A stretch of DNA of 64,000 bases. Origin: Panopea generosa (taxonomy: Eukaryota > Mollusca > Bivalvia > Adapedonta > Hiatellidae). Location of the stretch: assembly GCA_029582155.1 (NCBI GenBank), contig CM055896.1:11058987-11122986 (forward strand), written 5' to 3'. The notes beneath the pieces are model-generated. The model saw only the letters and a list, made by a program, of their open reading frames with translations. It had not been told where the DNA came from and did no database searches. Below, piece after piece: positions 1 through 12,300 of the stretch. Each line of letters begins with the position of its first letter. The first letter of the stretch is position 1. Both the position numbers and the translations under genes were made by a program.

Positions 1-195
1 GTCATCTTGAGATCACTTACCACTCACCACTAAGGTCGTAGGTAGGAGTCCCATTCAGTCCAAATATTTTATGCGAGTTTCAGTCATTTACGGAAAAACA
101 GTGGTTCTACTCAGATTCATTCTGAGATCTTCCTCCACCAGTAAAACTGAATATGCTATATATAATATGAAATGTGGTTAAAGTGGCATTAAAAA
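1..195 (+). repeat. SINE family B copy, 5'-truncated by window edge
   Basis: A tRNA-Leu-like head followed by a conserved body: box-B-like region near 40-55, then the body blocks GTGGTTCTACTCAGATTCA and CAGTAAAACTGAATATG, then an A-rich tail. Other copies of the same family in this window are at 8.03, 12.44, 19.41, 30.9, 58.7 and 61.77 kb. Confidence 0.8.
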
Positions 196-249
196 AAAAA
201 CTTAAAAAAAAAATATAAAAAACAGAACAACATGCATTAATGAACATAC

Positions 250-324
250 CTTATACAGTAGGCTATCAACTAGGAGATCATGGGCAATAACATTGGCCTT
301 CAGTTGTTCATAGTATAAAGTATC
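250..324 (-). CDS. TBC1D19: TBC1D19 coding exon 10, last one in window
   Basis: 75 nt, 25 codons, phase 0 at both ends, with an ATCAG-type acceptor context (CATTTCAG) and a GTATGT donor. It encodes DTLYYEQLKANVIAHDLLVD and SLLYK, matching the YYEQLK-NVI-HDLLVDSL-YK segment of vertebrate TBC1D19. The next exon would lie left of base 1; bases 1-195 are a SINE. Confidence 0.93.
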
Positions 325-3300
325 CTGAAATGGACATCTGTCTATTTTAATCTTGTCTTAATGTGAGATAAAATATAGAATTACTGCTATGGTAAGCTAC
401 AGAGGTCACATTCTACACTAATAGTCGGGCCAGGTTAGCTCAGTCGGTAGTACATAAGAGTGAGATACAGAGCAAGTGAAACAATTAAGATTCTGTGTTT
501 ATCCTCAAGCTCGTGAGTTTGAACCTCACCTGACCAAAGTCTCTGTGATGAATGATATACAACATTACATTTCATTGTCATTCATCTCTCACCGCTGATT
601 CATGTGAGAAAGTTATCATTACTTGCTGAAATGAATGTGCTCAAGTAATGGTTAACTTTTCAGGATTCCAGGAAAGAGTGGTTAAGTTAACTGATTATCT
701 GTTAGCCCTCGATGGCATAATAATTACACTAAATATTCAAACAAACAAATATTTCACACCATTTCTGAAATAGTCATCAATCTATTTTTATCTAATTATT
801 TGATAGTGTGAGATGAAACATAGTATGATGCTATGGTAAACCACTAAGATTAAATTCTACACCATTTATTATATACATGTTGGTTCCAGTTAATTAGGTA
901 TTGCTTATTTAAGTTAATTCCAATCCTCTGACAATATACGGTTGCAAAACTTTATTCACCATAAACTTTAAAAAGAATCATTGTTATTTCATATAATAAT
1001 ATTTACTTTATTTGAGTGATATTGTTTAAGATAAATAGGTCAACATAACTTGAAAATCCACTTACAAATTCATCCACCTCTATACCAAGTATCTGGCAAT
1101 AAAGGTCTCCCCGGAGACTGACTGGGCATCCCTTCTTTGCATACTCCTGGGCTAGAGGGCAGTGGTTAGCTGCAATTACTGAAACAAAACCCAGAGAATA
1201 GTAGTTTGTGAAAGAAAACCAAACAAAATTCCACATCAGAAAAGTTATAGGTGGCCTTATATTTAATAGATAAATACACACAAACGTGAGACTCAGTGGG
1301 ATTTCGCCATGTGTTATCCATTACCCAAACTTTGTTGATGCTAAATACAAAGTTGTCATTTTCCAAATATTTTAATTAAAAATGGTTCTTAACCCTCCTT
1401 TGTTTCAAGTGTTTGTCATGTGTATTAAGATACATCTTCGAAATTAAAACATTTTTAAATTACAGAATATAAATCTAGATATCGTTTTACGTCTAGTTTA
1501 TTTCATAACAAAAAAAGCTATTGCATGTGACAGGCTAAAGTCGATAGTAAGAGTTAAACAGCTTTTTTCCCATAAAGTATGGATGAATGTTATGGCCTGA
1601 AGGCCTTACTAGTATATCACAATAAATTTTGTATCTTGTACAATATGTAAGTCATTTTATTGACTTAAACAATATTCAGTTCCTTTCATCATACAATATA
1701 TATATATATATACAATGTATACACATGTATATATAAAATATAATAAAAATATCATAAAAATGACAGCACTATGAATAGAGCTTAAGCACATCACTCTCGA
1801 TGCCATAGACAGCGGTATTATCTTACGTGTGTAATGTTTATAACAATAGTCCGTAAGGCAAGTTAACCAGTTCTAATTCAGTCTACTCAGTGAGTTAGTG
1901 AGGATTAGGTACACACCTTTCTTGCCCAGTCTGACACGCTCCGTATCAAACATTTCTGGTGGTATCTCGCTGTTGTCATCCACTCCAGTTTGACATTGGT
2001 TGATTGCCATCTCACTGAACAGAATTCTCTAAAAAATAAAGAAAAACATTTTGGTAAGGTATAAATAACTATTATTAATACATGATATATATTGCATCTA
2101 TTTTTTTTATGGTGGAAGAAAACTTCTGAATGAATCTGAGTAAAAATTAATCTGAGTAGATTTGTTTGTGTGTTTGTTTGTTTAGTGTTTGGCAGCTTTA
2201 TTTCAAAAGTATTTCAGTTAGGCCATAATAAATTCATTGTAAGATTACCATCCCCACCCACCCCCCAATTTTCATACCGCCCAGACCCTTTTTATTTTCA
2301 TAAAAAATTTTTTTTATCAATTTTAAAGATAAAAATAAAAATTTAAAAATAAAACCCTTCCCACCTCCGCGTTTTTAAAAAAAAAATGGATGATAATCTA
2401 GCAATAAATTTATAATGGCCTTATATAATTTTGGTCAGTGCACCTAATAAACATTCCTGGGATCCATTTGGCAGTTAACCAATATCACAAACACCTTATC
2501 TCTGCTAGTCACTGACTACTTCTCCACATACTCAAAGGTGGGAGACTTATGACTGTACAACAAAGTCAATAATCAACTATCATAAAGACAGTGACCCAGC
2601 ATGGATTCAAATTCACCACCTCTGGATTGACAGCAAGACATGTTACCATTTGAGCTAGCCAGGAATCTACATGTAAGTGAAACCACTGTCCTTTGACAAA
2701 TAAACAACTTATATGTACATATATAAGCATTATTTAGTACATATTAATTACAAAAAAATCCACACTGCTGTTTATAAATCACTTTTAGCTGTTTGGATTA
2801 AGGATGTTTTATTAATATAGGAAAAACAAAAACCCAGGGAATAACAGACATGTCTAATGCGGCGACCAGAAAACCTTCTGTATTACAGGTACAACACAGG
2901 TACTGGTTGTGAACCAAAGTTGTATCAGTGAGATGATAGAGCTACAGACTGTGTTAACCTGGTATATATAAATGGGAGAAGAAACATGCATGCATGCATC
3001 ATTCATAGCATTTTAAACATATTTAATTTTACATCAAATGTCAAACAAGTTCTTACAACTTAAACAAATCACTCTCGAAGTCTTCCTATGTAGAACCAGT
3101 ACAAAGCATATGCAGATAAAGTGTCTTGCTCAAAGACACTACACATAGCTGTGGCGGAGGATTGAACCCACAAACCCTGATCATGGGTTTTATGCTCTAC
3201 CACTGGACAATGTGCTCCACTAAACAGAAGATAGTATTGTCCTTTGGTGCGACAATCAGGTACAACCCAGGTGGCAATGTCTGTGGCTTATATCTGCCTT

Positions 3301-6300
3301 TTAGTGATTTGCAAGTGTTTCTTTTCCTATATAGCCGTGTCCGATTAGCTCAGCTGGTTACGTGTCTGACTATCAATCCAGGGGTCATGAGTTTGAATCC
3401 CTGCCCGGCAACAGTCTCCGTGATGATTGATACATGACATTGTGTCTCATTATCATTCATCTCTTACTGTTGAGTCAAGTGGAAAGTTATCAGATATTTG
3501 CGGAGATGGAGTATGCTCGAGTACTGGTTAACCTTTCAGGATCCCAGGAAACAGAGGTTAGGTTAACTGACCATCTGTTAGCTCCTGATTGCATAAAATG
3601 ATGTTAAATATTCAATCAATCAATCAATCCATCAATCTATTCCTATGACAACAAGACCATACTGGCACATGTATACAATCCACCAATAGCACTTAACTAA
3701 AATGTCATAATCACAGTAATTATTTGAGATAGAAGTCTATGCCACTCTCAGACAGATATAAACTTTAAATAAAACTCCCAATTGAATGTCTAAATGAGTA
3801 TTCTACATGAAGTGTTTTTATCACCGGGCGATCATGATCTTGAACTTTGATCTCTTGTTCATTACATTGAAAGGTGTTGTAATCTCAGAAGAAATTACTA
3901 AAATTTAAACTCACCAGTCTGTTAATTTCATTAAGGCGTAATGGTAGTTGTACAAGACCCCATAGCGTAGATGTCCTGAAACAGAGAAATAACACAAAAA
4001 ATAACATCCTTAATATGCAAACTTATGTATTGTAGATTTAGCATCCTACTGCTCCCTTTAAGATACATGTATGAACTCCAAATCCATCATATGCATAATT
4101 ATCTAGTTTACATGTATATCAATTTTTTTTCTTTGATTGCTTATATGAACTGCTCAATGGACCACTTCCTCGGTAAAACCAGTATTGAGAGTCATTGGTT
4201 TGAGATTGGGTCATAAGTTTGATTCCTGGCTCAACCCAAATTACCTATTTAAGACACAGTATATCTTAAATACCATTAACTTTTTTATATCATTACCGGT
4301 ATGTACCATAATTAGTTTAGTTTAATTTATTTTAGCTCAATGGCGAAGAAAGTTTAAAGCTTATATGAACTGCTCTCAAGTCTACTTGGAATTGAACCCG
4401 CAACCTCTGGCATGAGCGATCATCAGTCTCACTAATTAACTACCCCTGCCCCATAGTTTTATCATCCAAAGACAAAGGTATAGCTTATCAAACAATTTAG
4501 GGAGATGAAATCAAGTACACTGGCCTAATCTGCGACAAATGTACTTTTTACATGTATAAAAAATGCTAGAAATAACATAAAAATGTAAGGTTTCCATACT
4601 GCAGAAATAAACATTACAAAATATGAAAAGATAAACGTTGTACACACCCTGTTGAATCTCCCGCAACATAGTTGGGATTCTGTAGACCCATGATTACTTC
4701 TAGAAAGTCTTTAGGAGCATACACTGGTCGAATCTGGCTCAAATCTAGTGGGTGGTGAAAGGATTTTACATTAACATGTACATTTTAATAAACTTCGCTT
4801 GCATTAACTATACCAAGTTTCAACTACATTAACCTAGCAAGAATAAATAATCAGAAACTCAAAACATAAGAAAATGTACATATTTTTAAGTAAAATAAAC
4901 TTAATTTTTTCAAATATTAACAATTTATCATTTTCGGTATTTGCTCAGCTTAGTTAATATCTGTGAAACTTGGTACATATTGTGTAAAGTTGTAAAGTGT
5001 ATATACACAAAGATACAATCAAACCTGTGTAAGCAGTTACATCTTTTGTCTTAAGCAACCACATCTGCTATTTCCCATTTCTACAAATTCAGAGTAAACT
5101 AACCTGTATTAAGTAACAACATGTCTTAAAAGGCCACTTTTGCTCCTACCCATGACTTGTTTGAAAAAATTAAAAACATAAAATGGAAGCAACATTCAAT
5201 ACACTAAAGCACAATATTTAAGTTATAATAAGGAATACAGTCTTAAATAAAACAGGTAATATCAAAGTCAATATGGACAAACAAACAAACACGGTAAATG
5301 GAGATGGTTCTGAATACTGTCTATTGGATGCAACAAATGTTTGATGCTTGTTTGGTTTGTACGAGTTTTTTTTTTCACCTTGTTTCAACATTATTTCAGT
5401 TATACAATGGCAGACATTGCCACAAGGTGGTTAACCACTATTTGACACACCTTATCTTTATAAGTCCCCGCAAACATGCAGAGGTGGTAGACTCACGGCT
5501 GTATACACTCCGGTCCCGTTATACGCAGTAGCCGGGATCCACAGAATCAAACTGCTATATAAGCGGAACCGCGTTATAAATATCCCAAGGTGCAATGCAC
5601 TATGTTATTTAGCAATATTGTTTCCGGTCAAAGTACCGTAAACAGACACGCGATAATGTGTTATAAATATGACAGACCATTGTTTGTCAGCGTAAATCAA
5701 TTAAAAATGATGTTATTTATAACAAAAGAACTTACTGTCATTTAAGTCTGAGTTATCAAGGTGTAATTGATGGACAAATACATGGTCACAGTTTGGCAAA
5801 ACGTAAAAGCTCTCAAACATTTGGCGATTTAGTTGAGATTTTCAATCAATTCATTGATTATTATATTGCAGGGTTTTAATGAATTTTAATTCTGAGAATC
5901 ATAGAAAAACTGCCTTATAATGAGTTTCGCGTTATATCGGACCGCATTACAATGGGACCCGAGTGTATCAAAGACATCATAGAGGCAATGGCTGGTCAGG
6001 AATTCAAAAAAACAACGCCTAGATTAACAGTCAGGCATGTTACCAACTGAGTTAGCTTAGTCCAGCAATCTAGGTTTGTATCAATTCTTAAAGTAACAGG
6101 CACTTGTGTAAAGCTCAGCTAAGCCCAGATTTTCAAGTTACATTGAATCCATATCAAAACATCTTTATAGGTATTTATTGTATAAAATTAATAATGTACA
6201 TAGTATTATAGTAAACATTTCTGTATCTCTTTCATTAATAATTATGTATACCTGCAAGATCAGTGACCCAAGATGGGCAGAGCACATGTGAGCCCAGATG

Positions 6301-9300
6301 GGTAAACTGTTACAGTGAAGTGTTCTCAGATAGCAAACAAAGATTGGTGATTTCTAGCTTGAAAAAAGAAAACTATCTTTAAAATAAGAATGAGGATGAA
6401 ATAGTGGAAAAGGGACAGGTGACCCAAGAGAGAAAAGAAAATTAGTGTACATGTAACTGCGTAATTTAGAAAAAGAAACCTTGAGGGTTTAATTGATTGA
6501 ATATTTAATGTCATTTTTATGCCATCGAGAGCTAACAGATGATAGTTAAACTAACCACTGTTTCCTGGGATTAACCAATACTCGAGCACACCCCGTCTCC
6601 GTAAGTAACTGATAACTTTCCAATTTGAATCAGTGGTGAGAGACAAATGAAAATGAGACGCAATGTCGTAACTTTGAGGGAAAGGTAAACTGCACTTTCC
6701 TTTTGATGGAAAAAGAACATTTAGTAGGTGGCACCAAAATTTGATGGATCTGTTTGACAGAAAATATATCAGCCTTTTTGAAGCTGCTTTTATAAAAACT
6801 ATTCATCTTATAAGATGGGATATCTTAATTACTGTACTATATATGAGAAAGGTTACTCTATATAGTTACATCACAGAAGCAAAACAAAGTATCCATTACT
6901 GATGTTAGTGAAAGATAAGAATAGAAATTTAAGAATAGCTGAACATTTTATTTAAACATTCCTTTTATCTTTGTTATACACACAGCGTTGGTCTAGGAGT
7001 ACAGTGTTCATCTTGCTTGTGGAAGGTTGCGGGTTTGATCCCCGACCGGGTCATACCAAAAACTTTAAAAACACTACTTAAAGATGCCTTGCTTGGCACT
7101 CAGCATTTAGAGGAAAGTTCTAGTCAGCCCCGTGTCAGTATAATGTGACTGGGTGGGGTATCATACCATGGGTCTGCAGCACGATACTCCAGTGTGGCAG
7201 TGCTTAGAATACTTGCTCAAGTTGACACTATTTCAATATAACTGAAAAATTGTTGAAAGCAATGCTAACCACCATACAACAACATCTTCTTAATAGCTTA
7301 ATACTCTTGCTAACACATCAAGGTAAACTTTGACTGAATTCCTACCTAAACATTACAATTTATATAAAAATTGCTAAACCTGTCACCCAGTAAGCACCGT
7401 TGCTTTTGTGATATTCATCTAGATAACATTTTATAATGTAAATATTGAGTTTATATGTAGCTTTTATATTTAAAAAAGTTTATAAGGATCTATTCATCAT
7501 GGCTGCAAATTAAGCTCAGAATTTTCATGAATCACTCTTGAGTCTGTTTATATGTAGCTTTAAAAAAGACAGAAGTCTACACTAATTTATTTAAGAATGA
7601 TTATGAAGAAAGCTCAGAGTTTATTATGAATTGCTCTCGAGTCTATTTCCATGGTAATACCAGTACTCAGCGTTGAATCTATGAGGTCGTAAGTCCATAG
7701 ATTGATTGAATATTTAGTGTCATTTTTATGCCATCGAGGGCTAGCAGACGATCAGTTAACCTAGACACTGTTTCCTGGAATTAACCAGTACTCAAGCACA
7801 CTCCATCTCCATAAGTAACTGATAACTTTCCAACTTGAATCAGTGGTGAGAGATGAATGATAATGAGACACAATGTCATATATTAATCATCACGGAGACT
7901 GTTGCCAGCATGGATTCTAACTCACGACCCCTGGATTGATAGTCAGATGCATAACCGACTGAGCTTATCGGGCCCGGAGTCATAAGTCAGGTCTGGATCA
8001 AACACTCTATCCACTGCAATTCAATTGGTGTGAATAATGGGATTTAATATCATTTTCAACACATTTCAGGTTATACATGGCATATCCAGTTTTATTACTG
8101 GAGGAAGACCTCAGAATGAATCTGAGTAGAACCACTGTCCTATCGCAAGTAACTGACAAACTTTCTCACATAAAGTTTTTGAAGTGAGCAGGACTCGAAC
8201 CTGCAACCTTAGTGATGAGAGGTAAGTGATCTTGAGAAGGTACTTTAGACCACTCAGTCGAGGAAGACCCCTGATGTGAATAAAGATAGGTACTATACTT
8301 TATCTGTATGATCAGTGATTGGGTTAATTGTTAAGGTGGAAATTTAATTTGGAAACAATGTACTCTAGAGTAAAGTCTAAAGAAATCAAAGATACCCGAC
8401 TGTTTTCTTACGTTTATTTGCTGAAAAATACAAACCCTGATTTTAAATCATATAAATATAGAAAATGTTTAGAGTGCATGTATACAAAACATAGTCTAAC
8501 TCAAATGCGCGGTCCAATCAATCAATATTTGTACATAAATACATATTTTGTCAGGAAGGGTTTTAATTGATGTTGTTAGAACTTGTGACCCCATCCCTTT
8601 GCTAATTTGTAATACATAAACCAATAAAATATGTTTATACTTGAAGCCCAAATGACACCCGTATTTTAGAATGTAAAAGAATACTACATGTATATTGCAT
8701 TAAGATGTCAATTTTTAGTCTTTGTTTGTTTTAGTACAAGATTTACAAAAGTTTGTAAATGTGACAATAAAGGAGAGTTTCACAACTAAACTACCCTAGT
8801 TATATAGTGAATAGTAAAATATTATACAAAAATGTTCATTTATTGTTGGATAGATACATAGAGAATACTAAAATGCCTTTCTCTACAGAGCCAATTAGCA
8901 ACATTGCATGATACCCACGAGTGTCAATTCTGATATTCTCCATACATCAACCGTGGGAAATTATTTGAACAAATCAGAACAAAATACAGCTAACGTTAAC
9001 GTCTTATCAAATCACATTTGCATGAAACTAGCATTGCAGTTGGATAGTGTTCCCTTCATGATATCGCTGCATTGGGGCATAATAGAAATGACGCAAATCT
9101 AGTGTAATATCCCACGGGTGATAAATGGAGAGTATCGGAATGAATTGCACGTGGGTATCAAAAGATGATTAGCCGAGGTTAAGAAGATTCACCAAGACTG
9201 TCAAACATTTGCTGCCTTTTCATGCAGAACCTAATAAACGTTCTAGGGAAAGGCCCTACTCTAAAATTCTATGTAGCCTTTTAGCTTAAAATAAAATTAT

Positions 9301-12300
9301 GTTTTTAATCACAATATCTTAGACATTTATTTGAAGGAATAAATCAAAGTAGTCTGAATCGAAGTTTAGATTAGCTACCTGCCATATAAACTTTAATTCA
9401 TTAGGTTTCAACTTTTTATATCATATAATACTTGGAAATAGGATTTTTAGGGACATTATGTCCACATTTAATAAGTTTTAACATTGGTTGAAAACTTACA
9501 TATTCTCATCATATTTCTAACTACATATTTATATGCATTATGTTTAATTTTTGTTCTAAAAGCAACTAGAATGCCTTTTTGTTTAAATAATTATAGTTAA
9601 TTCCATTTCAATATTTGATGTGTTTTGTACATGAAGTCAGAATAATCATAAATACCTGGACCGTCTGTTCCAAGCTCTGTCCATCTAGATAACAAGTCTT
9701 TCTGTTCCTTATCAGGTCTCTGTAGGAAAAAAGAAAAGTTACGCTTTAATTATCAAACAACAGTTTCATGTTTTAGTACCGTGGGCAGCCACAGTTTTAA
9801 TACCAAAATCTCAGGAAAAATTAAAATCTCCTGTGTATGTACATTACAGGCATAAATATTTTGAAAATCTGAAAATATGGACTGAATTTGATTAAAATAT
9901 TCACCGGTAATAATTAATCAATCTCCCAAAATGAAATTCTCAAGTTAACACCTGAACATACTTGTCTCCAAAATATATTTCCGAATCAATCAATCTTGGA
10001 GAAATTACCTTGAAAAGAATTGAAATCTTTTGTACCTGCGTATAATGTGCATCCCTTCTCAAAGATCTTAAAGATGGAAAAATTATGCCCATAAAACGCG
10101 AGTACAGACTGAAATTATTTATAGCAAAAATCATGCTCTTAATAACCATATTGGATGTGCAAAAAGCTGACATAATGTTGTGTCAATAGCCATTATGTTT
10201 GTAGGCTATTTGCACCTAGACAACTGTTAACTACCATCTACAACTTATCTTAAAAACATTTATATTAAATAATTCAGTTTTACTTAGGTGGTGAATTGAT
10301 ACATGAGAAATAAAGAGGGTGTGGAAGTACCATTTGTCCATTTATACCATTTACAAGACAATATAAAGGAAAAAAGAATTTTTCACATCTAAAAGTCAGA
10401 GAGTGGGAAGAATCAGCAAGTCAAATGACCTGATGCGAGAACGGCTGTAACTCCTCCCACTGGCCATGTGACATTGTTTGTTTAAGTAAATTCAATTTAG
10501 TGCTAACATATATACCATTAGTTTGTCTAAGGAAGATGGTGACGCATGAACCCAACATTGATCACTGATTGGATTATCAATTCAATACCATTTACAATTT
10601 AAAATATAGTTGCTAAATATCAGTTAGTTTAATGTTTCCATTCTAAAGGTTAAAAGTTTAATTTCCATGCAAAATAATAAAAGCAATTATTGGGGGAAGA
10701 AACAGATAGCTAATTCTTTTCCCAGGGATAAAATTCAGCTAAGCAATTCTTTCCCCACCTAAAAGTATGGTCAAACCTGAATAAGAGGTCACCTCTATTA
10801 GACGGCCAATATTGTCTTACGCAGCTACATTTTGTATTTCCCCTTAATACGCTTTCAGAGCAAATTAATCTGCATTAAACAACAACCTGTCTTAAAAGGC
10901 CACTTTTGCTCCTTCCCTTAACTGGCTACTTAAAACAGGTTTGACTGTTTTTGTTGTTTGTTTGCATAGTTAACATCAATGTTATGCCATCAATGATCAG
11001 TTAACCTAGCCACTCTTTCCCGAGATTCTGGAAGGTTAACCAGTACTCGAGCACACCAATCTCGGGAAGTAACTGATAACTTTCCCACTTGAGTTAGCGG
11101 TGAGAGACGAAGAACATTAAGACGCAATGTCATTTATCATTTGTCACAGAGACGGTGGCCAGACTGGGATATAAACTCATGACCCCTGGACTAATAGTCA
11201 GATGAGTTACTGATCAAGCTAACCAGGCCTGGCTCACATAAAAGAAAAAAATATAGCAGGGAACAAATCAGATTTTCGATTCTGTCTTCGTTTCCTTAAT
11301 TTCAAAATGTCATGGAGTAATTTATGAACATTTCATATATTAACATTCTTAAACAATAATTTTACATTAATTTGACATTTATAAATTTTTTGTGATTTAA
11401 AATCTAAAATTAAAAATGTATTCATAAAATATTAGTAAACTGCATTAATATAGTTTATAGTGTGTTAATTTAACTAATTCATAAACATTACTTACAGTGC
11501 TTTATTTCATTAATTCACAAATATAATTAAGAGCATTTTATTTTATTTATTCATAAACATCACTTAGAGCAATTCATTTTATTAATTTATAAACATCACT
11601 AAGAGCACCTTATTTCATTAATTTATAAACATCACTAAGAGCACCTTATTTCATTAATTCATAAACATAACTAAGAGCAATTTATTTCATTAATTCATAA
11701 ACATAACTAAGAGCAAATTATTTCATTAATTGCTAAACATAACTAAGAGCACCTTATTTCATTAATTCATAAACATCACTAAGAGCACCTTATTTCATTA
11801 AACCATAAACATAGCTTGCAGTGCTTTATTTCATTAATTTATAAACATCACTTCAATTCATCAGTGTACAAAACACCTGGTGACTGGAACTTACCTTTCT
11901 TGCCAAGGGAATGTTTAGTTCTGTGCACATACTATTAAGACTCTTCAATATCCTTTTCTCCCATGCTTGCTGAAACATTGATACAAAAGTCACTTACAGA
12001 TAATCAATCTAACATGAACATCACATTGTGTTTACCTTTGACTAATATTAGCTTTAATCTAAGAATTTGAATTTACTCCCATATTTAGGACTACAACATG
12101 GGCAACATGGGTATTTTTCACTTTCTGTACAGCACTGTAAATAAATACATGTAAATTTGCACTTGATTTTTTTAGAAACTGGAAGCGAAATTGAATCTTT
12201 TTTGTGAAATAGAATAAATACGTTTAAAGAAATAGTGGATGATGAAAGATGTAATTTAACCTAAAGACAGAGCTGTGTGTCTTTGAAATATATTCTTCCG

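Noticed and set aside
8908..9102. 64-codon open frame
   Set aside because: It lies entirely within the 252-bp MITE and has no domain.
11463..11860. CRISPR-like array
   Set aside because: Tandem units without unique spacers in a eukaryotic intron; it is a minisatellite. The same holds for the other arrays.
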